Shown here: one piece after another, positions 56,846-64,000 of the stretch | How the letters are laid out: each line of letters starts with the position of its first letter | How positions within the stretch are numbered: the stretch's first letter is position 1 | Source: Craterostigma plantagineum | Lineage: Eukaryota > Streptophyta > Magnoliopsida > Lamiales > Linderniaceae | NCBI GenBank assembly: GCA_027422505.1 | Contig: JAPQWV010000017.1 | Span: forward strand, 20,585,501 to 20,649,500 | Length of the DNA: 64,000 nucleotides | Reading direction: 5' to 3' | Made by a program: the position numbers and the translations under genes | Notes under the pieces: generated by a model | The model's database searches: none | What the model saw: only the letters and a program-made list of their open reading frames with translations | Told to the model about the DNA's origin: nothing

Positions 56846-57802
56846 GTGTATGTTTAAATAAAAGATCGTGCGAGTACGTCAAGTAATAATTAAAACGAAT
56901 ATATTATAACTAGAATCACGCGCGATAGGCAGTGTACCTATCGTTTGTAATATAGCTATAGCGAATATCCGAGTATCGAACACGAGGAATAAATTGAGTA
57001 CTAGTATTAACCTATCGACTCGATATTTAACCTAAATAAAATAACAGGATTTGTTTATATTACGAACTAACTTAACAGAGCAACTTAAAGGATCGGAAGA
57101 CTAAGGAACACAACTAGAAGTAATAAGAGTGACTTAAGATGACAAATATGTGTCCGGGATTCGAATCCCGCTGAGTTTTTGTTGGCTAAGGCTTACGGAA
57201 TATCGCTCCTACGTGATTATCGACTAAATCGCAGTAATTTCCTACCCACTCACGGATTTGCTGTCGCCCTAAACGTTCGTGGGGATCTAAGTTTAGCGAT
57301 TACTAACGGCGAGGATTGAGTATTTGCTGTCGCCCTATACTCGAATCCTAACGTCTACGAACGGCCTAATCGTTATTTAGCTGTCGCCCTAAACGATATA
57401 CCACACATGCATATCAACACATAGACATATTGATACGAAGAAACAATATCATAGAACGATAAATAGTCGAATACACGTGTTCACGATTATCCTACGCCTT
57501 AACTACACCATAACCCAACGTTCATCTATTCCCAAACACACAAGAGAATTAGCTACTCATATTGAACGTCACAACAACGAGATTTAAGGGAAACGAGGAT
57601 AGAGAACTCATAAAAACTTCCCTAAGAAGTGAATATGGCGTTTCTGAGGTGGAGCTCTCGTTCCTCGATCGTATGAGCGTAGCTTCGTTGTTGGATCGTC
57701 CCTTGAGCTTCTCCTAATCACGAGGCTGCTTCTAGTGTTCTTCCTCCTCCTTTTCTCTAAGTTTTCGTCTCTCTGAAGTTCTCCTCAGTTCTAAGGAGCA
57801 TC

Positions 57803-57816
57803 CCCTTTTTATGCTT
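57803..57816 (-). promoter_or_regulatory. Probable LTR promoter TATA box
   Basis: Minus strand AGCATAAAAAGGGG, just downstream (minus sense) of the palindrome array whose nearest module starts at 57852. It is the best TATA candidate of this LTR. Confidence 0.55.
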
Positions 57817-57851
57817 CGAAAATGGGCTAAAACCCTGAATTTTGGCACGTT

Positions 57852-58357
57852 CACGGCCTCTTAACGGGCCTTCACTTCCGTGACGGCGGCTTTAAACCCT
57901 ATTTCTTGACTTTCTGGCACTAGTCACGGCCTCGTGCAACACTCTTCACGGCCGTGAAGGCGGCTAGAACCCTAAATATTGACTTCTGTGGCACAGGTCA
58001 CGGCCACGTACATCTACATTCACGGTGACACGAAGGGCTTCCCATCATCGCTCTCTGTCCAGGTTCACGGCTTCATACATAGGAGTTCACGGCCGTGACT
58101 TTAAAGATCTTGAGCTACTGCTCGTTTTCACGGCCTCCTACATAGGAGTTCACGGCCGTGAGTTGATCTACTTCAACTCTCTGCCGCTATTCACGGTCCT
58201 CTTGCAAGGTATTCACGGCCGTGAACATCATTCTTGTGCTTACTGCCCGAGTCCACGATTTCTCGCTTGAGGCTTCACGGCCGTGAACCATGCAGTTTCT
58301 GTATTAGAGACTTACTGTCAGGATTCACGGCTTCGTGCTAGTGCAGTCACGGCCGTG
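57852..58357 (-). repeat. Array of eight CACGGCCGTG modules in the putative U3
   Basis: Palindromes start at 57873 (degenerate), 57947, 58021 (degenerate), 58088, 58151, 58214, 58275 and 58348; six are perfect. Nearly every one has a half-site CACGG ~22 bp before it (57852, 57925, 57999, 58066, 58129, 58192, 58326). Spacing in the best part is 61-63 bp. Confidence 0.85.
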
Positions 58358-58565
58358 ACTTGCTCCTGTCAGCTTCATATTTTGCCATTTTCGCGTCGTT
58401 TTCGCCTCGTTTTCGTTCCTCTTTGCTCCATAATCATTCGAAGGTCCTACAATATTTAAATGGGTGTAAATAGAGCCAATAAATGCATGGAATGATAAAA
58501 AATTTCCTATTATAACCCAAATAAACATAACAATAAACGTATTAAAAATACGTTTATTAAACCTC

Positions 58566-60126
58566 CCCACACTTAAACTTTTGCTTGTCCTCAAGCAAAT
58601 TAGAAACAAGAAAAGATAACAAAATAGTGGCATGACCATTCACAATTCACCACGCAGATGGAAAACACAAAATGGAATCAAGCAAGCAATTATGGACACT
58701 ACAACAATAATCAGCACTTATTGACACGAATTTCCTTAGCACTACTAATCGAGATCCACACCTCACAGGTATTCACTCAAATCACTCAGTGTATAGGTTA
58801 ATAAATCGGTGAATAGCTCAATTCATGCAATAATCTAGTCTAAACCATATGCTTGCAAGTCAATCACACGTCTACTACTTAAAGCAGTTAGCATGAATCA
58901 GAAGGTCTTTTCTCGGGTTAAACGGGATCAGATAGTAATGAGTGGGTAGTGGAATCACATATGAGTAGCAGTCGTGTCGGTCTCCATGTCATTGTCTAAA
59001 GCGCGCCAAGAATTAGCCCTTTTGATTACGCCGTCTTCATATTTCTCTTATTTCTACTGCGTTCCACTAAGTCTTTCTTCTTCCAAGTCTCGAAATGAGG
59101 GGATGATGTGGAATTCACGAGACCGGAAGATTATCGAAGGAAAGGTTCCTTTGTTTTTCTTTTCGCAATAGCTTATCCTCGTTCCACTTTGCTTTTTCTC
59201 TCTTTTTTTTTTGATACGTTCTCCACTGCTTTCGGCGTTGTCTCGGATTTGTCGGGTCATCGACTCGCTTTTCGACTTTGACATTCAACCTTCACTTCCG
59301 CTTAACTCGGGTTCAGATGATCTCTGGAGGCTTATTTAGGTCAGAGGGTTATGATATACGAGGTTTTTAAGAAATAAAAAGGCTTAGGCACAAAGTGGTT
59401 AACTACGGTGATCAGTCGTGGTCGGAAACTTTGGTCGTGGACTTATTTCCTAATGCCTTCGTCATATTCATACAAAATCTACTATAAGCAATTTCAATGC
59501 GTATCAAAAGAGCAAGTTCTAGAGAGACGTAAATTATGCACTACTCACACAACCAAGAAAATGAGCAAAAGCTCGTCAGCTCAAACTCTCACAACGGAAC
59601 ATGGGTTATGTGTGTGAATCTCTCGAAGTAGCACTGTATCTATTCATGCTAAAAAGATTAAATCACTGATGCATGTGTTTATCGCTCACTCGACTCCCTA
59701 ACATGCAATCCAAATTCGAGATGAACGCAAACAATCATGCCAAACTTTTATAGATTTAAAAGCCAAACACGTCATAAAAATTTTTCACGTAACTTTTCAA
59801 CAAAATTCCTTAACAAAATTCCCCCTCCCCACACTTGAGATGCACATTGTCCTCAACGTGTAAAATCAAGAAAAAAAGGTAAAAGACGTTGAAAAGAACG
59901 TGACTTCCCTGAAAAAATAGGCGTGGTCCTGCCTCAAGCATTTGATGTAGTTGAACATGATTGTTGCTTCTGAGTTTGACATATTTTGTGTCGTAGTTCG
60001 AAGTCGTGTCACGTTTCCTGAAAACACTCAAAAGAAAATTAAACGCACATAGAAAATATTAAAAGATGACAAAGTAAGTCTTAGTCATCACAAGTGACTT
60101 AAGTACTAGACCAACACAAAAGAGTA
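58566..60126 (-). other. Non-coding 3' region of the Athila-like element with two polypurine-like motifs
   Basis: On minus, AAGTGTGGGGAGGGGGAATT (around 59840-59815) and TAAGTGTGGGGAGGTTTAAT (around 58580-58555) follow GAGGACAA blocks. The second abuts the LTR and is the probable functional tract. No further ORF is supported; the open frames near 58325-59617 are not conserved-looking. Confidence 0.6.
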
Positions 60127-61473
60127 CTAAAAGAAAAACATCAGAACATAAACGAAACTATGGTGGTGGTGGTGGTGGTGGTGAGGGCTGCCGAGGGCGA
60201 AGAAATGCAGTGACTCCTGCGATCGCCTGACCGCGTCGTCCATGGCTTTAAGGGCCTGCTCGTATCGCTGTTGCTCCTCGCGGTAGCGTCGGTGGGCTTC
60301 TTCGTTCCGACGCTCGTACTCCTCATGGCGTCGCCGCGTCTCCTCATCACGCCGTATGGCCTCCTCGTTAAAGCGAAGCATTTCCTGGCGGAGGGCGTCG
60401 AGCTCGACTGCTGACGCGTAATGAGTGACACCTGACGATTCCCCCTCGTGATAGCCTGAAGAATGGGAAGGTCCGGCAGTGTTTGAATGAACCGGGACTG
60501 GCCCCACACCCTCAATTTCTAGTGACTCGGGGAATGCGTTGCCCAGGTCCGTCTGCCAACGGTAAACTTCGTGCCAAACGTAGACTTTGTTTGAGCGGGA
60601 CCAGGTGGGCGCCTTGATCAACATCTTCATCTTCACCATCATATCCTCGTTGACCGGATTACGCCCGCCCACAATCTCCATCTCCGGTGGATTTGCTGGC
60701 TACAGGTTAAGGCCTTTGATGACCCTAGTAATGAACGGCCCAACTGCGATCTTCCCGTGGCTACGAACGTCGGCTTGGGCCGCGAAGGCGTGCTTCAAGG
60801 CCATTCATAGGTGCACGTGTTCCCCGCGCTGCATCTTGGCTATATAAAAGAGGTCGCGAAGGCCAATCGCGCCGTGTGACTCGCCCCTTGGTGTGAGCGA
60901 AGTCGTCAGTAGCCGGTGGATATATCGCAAACCGGGGCTCCTGAGTGACGAGGCCTTCGATGTTTTGACGCTGAAGGGTGGCTGTCTTGTAATCTCATCC
61001 CAACAGGCCTGTCGGACGTCCGGGTTTTCCAGATAGTTCTTGTAATATAAGTCTTGTAGCCCTTGGTGCCCGTAAGGTAGCTCCAGTGTCCCAATTGCAT
61101 GGCAGATGTCTTTAATGGTAAACACCTCCTCCGTGTTAAACGCCCGAAAAGTAATCTTGTTCCGGCCGAATTCTTCATGGGCGAAGGTGGACAGTAACTC
61201 CAAGGTCAGCTCTTTATGTCCCGGCTCGTCGATGTGAAAGAATTCTAGCCACCCACTCAGTGACAGGTAGCCGGCCACCTGCTGGTCAATGTTGTACTTT
61301 TCCAGCGTGTCATGATCGATCTGATCGGTCGGGATGAACTGTGTTTCCTTGAGCCGGTTGTAGCGGGCTTGGTGCGTCTCATCTTCAAATTGCCCCATAG
61401 CCTCTAGTAATGTCGTCGTGCCTTGGCCTCGACGTTGACGACTCGATGATGCGGCCGAGCGACTTCTACCCAT
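60127..61473 (-). pseudogene. ATHILA ORF1-like protein, two nonsense codons
   Basis: Starts MGRSRSAASSSRQRRGQGTT. The domain GYLSLSGWLEFFHIDEPGHK, LTLELLSTFAHEEFGRNKIT, FRAFNTEEVFTIKDICHAIG and SPGLRYIHRLLTTSLTPRGE resembles the Arabidopsis retrotransposon Athila ORF-1 family. The reading frame is interrupted by TGA at about 60807 and TAG at about 60700 but otherwise stays in frame to 60127. The C-terminal half is an Arg/Glu-rich coiled coil (RRRHEEYERRNEEAHRRYRE) ending with eight His codons (a CAC repeat at 60160-60184). It sits between pol and the 3' LTR, the position of env-like ORFs in this lineage, but no signal peptide or membrane segment is visible. The role is unknown. Confidence 0.78.
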
Positions 61474-61478
61474 AGTAC

Positions 61479-62394
61479 CTAGACGTCCAAATGTTAGTTG
61501 GCGAGAAAACGATAATCAACACAGCTCGACTCGACCAACGTTGCGACAAAAATGAGAATTCCAAAGCAAGAACATAAAGAAATGCAAAGCGACATTTTGT
61601 CGAACACAATATAGACGAGCTAGAACATGCATTCGAAGTTCAATAATCGATTAACCAAGCACATTTTTGAACTTCATTCAATGAATCAACAGCTAATAAT
61701 CCATTAAACGCAACCAATTTCGTTACAAATTCGAAAATTCCTCAAATTCGAAACTTAGGGTTTATCATTCCCAAATCAAAATTAACACAGGAAATCCACG
61801 AATTAAACATTCCCACGATATGATAATCATGTATCCAACCATAAAAGCACAAGACGAACACCAAATTAAACCCAAATTAGAAAAACCCCAATTTCGAATT
61901 TTAGGGTTCATCGTCCCAAATTGAAATTAAAGGACTAAATTACGAAATTATCTAACCCATCGTGTTTAATGCAAGAATCTAGTCGTGAAAGAGCAAGACA
62001 ACACCACATTGGCCTAAATTCGAAAAGCCCCAAATTTTAAAATTAGGATTCCTCACCCAAAATGGAGATTAACGCACGAAAACTACAAATCCTTCAAGCC
62101 CAACAGGTTTTAGCACGAATGTAGTAATGATAGAGCAATGCAAACACAAAGATCGATCAAAATCGCGAAAACAAATACCCGCATTCGCAAATATAAATTT
62201 GGAGATAAAAGCTCATACCTCGTTGATATCGCGTTGAAATAGATATGAAATGATTCGTGCGGTGTCGCCGGGAATTTGAGCGGCTGAAATGGCCCGAGAT
62301 GTGGTGATTTTGGAGTGAAAGAGATGAGGAATTTTCGATCGTGCGTTGATTTGGAAGTGAAGAAGATGAACAGTGACGAAATGGTGTTTTAATA
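61479..62394 (-). promoter_or_regulatory. Putative internal promoter, 5' exon and intron for the ATHILA-like ORF
   Basis: Minus strand: TATA-like CTATTAAAACACC (62387-62394) lies ~20 bp downstream of the second palindrome array. A donor AACGAG|GTATGAG at 62218/62217 and an acceptor GACGTCTAG|GTACTATGG at 61479/61478 would define a 740-bp intron ending five bases before ATG 61473. This is inference from motif order only. Confidence 0.4.
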
Positions 62395-62412
62395 GGTGAA
62401 AATCGTCAGATT

Positions 62413-62838
62413 CACGGCCGCGAATTACAATTCACAAGCCGTGAAGACGGACAGTGTGCACCTATGCGTCGTGTCATGGCCGTGACTGTGGGAGTCATTG
62501 GCCGTGACCTCGGGCAGTTGGTTTAACCCGTCTATGTCACGGCCGTGACTGTCGTGAAACGGGCCGTGACACCCTCGTAATATTATTATTTTTTTATTAT
62601 TTTATTATTATTATTTTATTTTATTTTATTTATTTTATTTTTATTTTTTATTTTTTTTATTTACCCGTATGTGTCACGGCCGTGAGATGTAAGTCTCTGG
62701 CCGTGACGTGAGGCAGGGAGCGATTTTTAATTTTGATCAAGCATTCACGGCCATGAATAGCTAAGCACTAGGCCGTGAGCCTCGGCAGTGGCTGAACTAA
62801 TGATATTCACGGCCGTGGCTTATTTGCGAAGGGCCGTG
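62413..62838. repeat. Second array of six CACGGCCGTG modules
   Basis: Palindromes (some with one mismatch) at 62413, 62475, 62538, 62675, 62746 and 62808, each with an inverted half-site CCGTG closing a 31-32-bp span (ends 62443, 62506, 62568, 62705, 62777, 62838). The period is 62-71 bp, apart from one gap filled by a TTA/TTTTA microsatellite at 62577-62665. It is the same module as in the LTR array but in opposite orientation. Confidence 0.85.
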
Positions 62839-63089
62839 ACTTTAAATTTTTTACATTTTTTTTATTTATTATTTTTTTATTATGGTATTATTATTTAATA
62901 TATATTTTAACTATGATTGACACGCAATTGACGAATATTTCGAGAACGATTTGCGCGAAGAAAAATCTTGTAATCGACAAGAGAAATATCACTTTCTCAC
63001 GCGGCGTCAAATCTTCCAAGTCAAAAATTCGTCTGTATCATTTAATGGATTGCCGGGTATGGTAATGATATTTTTGTGTCATTCATGCC

Positions 63090-63097
63090 TATAAATA
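63090..63097 (+). promoter_or_regulatory. TATA box of the antisense small ORF
   Basis: TATAAATA in the context CCTATAAATAGAC, ~92 bp upstream of ATG 63189 on the plus strand, a normal spacing for a plant gene with a ~60-nt leader. Confidence 0.65.
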
Positions 63098-63188
63098 GAC
63101 ATTGGCAGAACAACACAATATCATCATCTACCATAAATCCCACGTCTTCAACAATCTTATTTTCGAAATTCAGAGTTATCTAGCCACT

Positions 63189-63353
63189 ATGAATTGGGGA
63201 CAGCTGCAAGGTCGTGAGGATGAGAGTGAGGAATATGCAAGGATTCGTCGTAATTTAGATATGGTATCACTCTACCTTGCTCTTCTTTTGGGCTTGTTTG
63301 GGGTTTTACTTGCTTTCGTGTGTTGGGTTATCACAAGGTGCACTTGTGTGTAA
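63189..63353 (+). CDS. Small single-pass membrane protein ORF, antisense to the Athila-like element (54 aa)
   Basis: ATG 63189 to TAA 63351-63353. The product MNWGQLQGREDESEEYARIR, then RNLDMVSLYLALLLGL and onward to ...ITRCTCV, has a charged N-terminal half and one hydrophobic segment of ~21 residues (about 29-49) followed by a Cys-containing tail. A TATA box stands at 63090-63097 and AATAAA signals at 63371-63376 and 63525-63530, all on the plus strand, opposite to pol and the ATHILA-like ORF. An in-frame TTG at 63102 extends the frame but sits only 5 bp after the TATA box, so ATG 63189 was chosen. I recognise no family. Tat-lineage gypsy elements are known to carry additional antisense ORFs downstream of pol, which is the nearest precedent. 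Confidence 0.5.
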   Translation: MNWGQLQGREDESEEYARIRRNLDMVSLYLALLLGLFGVLLAFVCWVITRCTCV

Positions 63354-63475
63354 CCGCCCTTATGAAGCAAAATAAATTATTGTTCTGTCTGTTATGTTAT
63401 TCGCAGTTTTAATTTGCTTTTGTGTTGAACCTTCACAAGTTGTACTGGTATTGTAACCATGAAGTAAAACTATCG
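63310..63475 (+). repeat. Imperfect ~100-bp-spaced duplication at the end of the small ORF
   Basis: TTGCTTTCGTGTGTTGGGTT...ATGAAGCAAAA (63310-63372) is echoed by TTGCTTTTGTGTTGAACCTT...ATGAAGTAAAA (63412-63470), duplicating the last codons and the 3' UTR start. Confidence 0.6.
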
Positions 63476-63539
63476 TCCCTATCTCGTCTCTAGACTCTGT
63501 GTTGTACCCATCTTCAATGTTTGTAATAAACTTATTATT

Positions 63540-63625
63540 AATTAAAATATTACTGTTATTATTATTGTTGTTGTTGTTATTATTGTTTAATTTAATTTAT
63601 ATATATATATATATATATATAGTTT
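63540..63625. repeat. TTA/TTG and TA microsatellites
   Basis: (TTA/TTG)n from about 63548 and (TA)n at about 63597-63621, in the non-coding stretch between the antisense ORF and the integrase end. Confidence 0.8.
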
Positions 63626-63691
63626 TAGATTTTTTTTATTATTTAAAATATACCTAAAACATAAAATAGAAATACCTGGGTTGCCTCCCAA

Positions 63692-64000
63692 GAAGCGCTT
63701 CCTTTAACGTCTCAGCCTGACGTACCTCATATGCTCTTATGCTGGCTGGAAGTCGAGGTATAAAACCTCCTTGTCGCTCAAATCTTCCTCGCCTCCATGG
63801 TAATGCTTCAAACGATGCCCGTTCACCTTGAAAGTGCCCTGTCCCATACCTGAAATCTCAACAGTACCATATGAGAAAACACGAGTGACAGTGAACGGTC
63901 ATGACCAACGTGATCTAACCTTGCCAGGAAAAAGCCTAAGTCGAGAATTAAAGAGGAGGACTTGGTCCCCTTCTTGAAATTCTCGTCTGTACCTAATTTT
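63692..64000 (-). pseudogene. pol: Gypsy integrase C-terminal fragment
   Basis: The minus strand from the window end reads [20 protein letters not shown], then [13 protein letters not shown], a TGA, then PFTVTRVFSYGTVEISGMGQ, FKVNGHRLKHYHGGEEDL and the end near LDFQPA-stop. This is the typical C-terminal tail of Athila/Tat integrases ([25 protein letters not shown]). The in-frame TGA replaces the Gly of the SRWSGPF block, so this copy is inactive. It continues beyond the window. Confidence 0.85.

Larger units (their letters stand above)
56846..58565 (-). repeat. 3' LTR (approximate limits) of the Athila-like element
   Basis: Exact ends could not be set because the partner LTR is outside the window. 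On minus, the array of CACGGCCGTG modules (U3) is followed by a TATA-like box, then R/U5-like sequence. A triplicated TTTGCTGTCGCCCTAAACG-type block lies at 57260-57395. GGGATTCGAATCCC at about 57156-57169 resembles a tRNA T-arm/B-box. Confidence 0.6.
56846..64000 (-). mobile_element. 3' part of an Athila-like Ty3/gypsy element, runs off the window
   Basis: Minus-strand order: integrase C-terminus (64000-63695), long non-coding region with an opposite-strand ORF, ATHILA-ORF1-like gene (61473-60127), polypurine-like motifs (59860-59815 and 58600-58555) and the 3' LTR (about 58565 to 56846). The purine-rich AGTGTGGGGAGG motifs and GGGAGGCAACCCAGG after pol are typical of Athila/Tat gypsy elements. 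The rest of pol, gag and the 5' LTR lie beyond 64000. Confidence 0.8.

Noticed and set aside
57260..57395. Possible CRISPR-like array from the triplicated GCTGTCGCCCTAAACG block
   Set aside because: Only three irregular copies in a plant LTR, with no constant spacer length.
63102..63188. N-terminal extension of the small membrane ORF from a TTG at 63102
   Set aside because: It starts 5 bp after the TATA box, inside the expected untranscribed region; ATG 63189 is the better start.
1..64000. tRNA, rRNA or organelle genes
   Set aside because: No cloverleaf or rRNA segment was recognised; the only tRNA-like matches are retrotransposon primer-binding sites and one isolated T-arm-like palindrome.

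Overview
The window is nuclear DNA of a flowering plant, most likely a eudicot. The evidence is split genes with GT-AG introns, plant-type proteins (a CGI-58-like hydrolase, a myristoylatable CDK-like kinase, a CHY-zinc-finger/RING protein, a POB1/LRB-like BTB protein, a FAR1-related protein) and an AT-rich background packed with plant LTR retrotransposons. I cannot name the species. Only one host gene looks fully intact: the nine-exon CGI-58-type alpha/beta-hydrolase at 9968-11956. Four other host loci are decayed: FAR1-related (12.4-13.5 kb, minus), CHY/RING (26.2-31.6 kb, plus), CDK-like kinase (31.8-34.2 kb, minus) and BTB/POZ (55.0-55.7 kb, minus).

Layout, left half. 0-3.5 kb is AT-rich DNA with a 117-bp tandem duplication, a foldback element and a Helitron-like 3' end. 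3.5-8.6 kb is a complete but coding-dead Ty1/copia element with a 5-bp target duplication. 10-12 kb holds the hydrolase gene and 12.4-13.5 kb the FAR1-type pseudogene. 14.6-25.1 kb is one LINE on the minus strand carrying three later insertions: a deleted copia element (15.6-19.8 kb), a solo LTR (22.2-22.9 kb) and a hAT-like MITE (24.1-24.8 kb). 26.2-31.6 kb is the CHY/RING locus, whose intron 3 holds a short copia derivative and whose intron 5 holds a hairpin-forming element; the kinase locus converges on it from the right.

Layout, right half. 36.4-37.1 kb is an ACCGG-rich element plus a dispersed repeat. 37.5-42.0 kb holds two inverted TIR elements, each with three tandem ~310-bp units; one carries a piece of histone H3. 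42.4-55.0 kb is a large SIRE-like copia element whose left LTR is split by a GC-rich gag-protease-only Ty3/gypsy element (43.1-48.0 kb). It sits at the end of the BTB pseudogene. 56.3-56.8 kb is a copia gag stub. From 56.8 kb to the window end lies the 3' part of an Athila-like Ty3/gypsy element on the minus strand: integrase tail, non-coding region, ATHILA-ORF1-like gene and 3' LTR.

The most interesting part is that Athila-like element. The same module, a CACGGCCGTG palindrome with a half-site about 22 bp away and a period of about 63 bp, occurs in two arrays. One lies just upstream of a TATA-like box in the LTR, the other just upstream of a TATA-like box, possible 5' exon and intron that precede the ATHILA-like ORF. 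Between that ORF and the integrase lies an oppositely oriented 54-codon membrane-protein ORF with its own TATA box and poly(A) signals.
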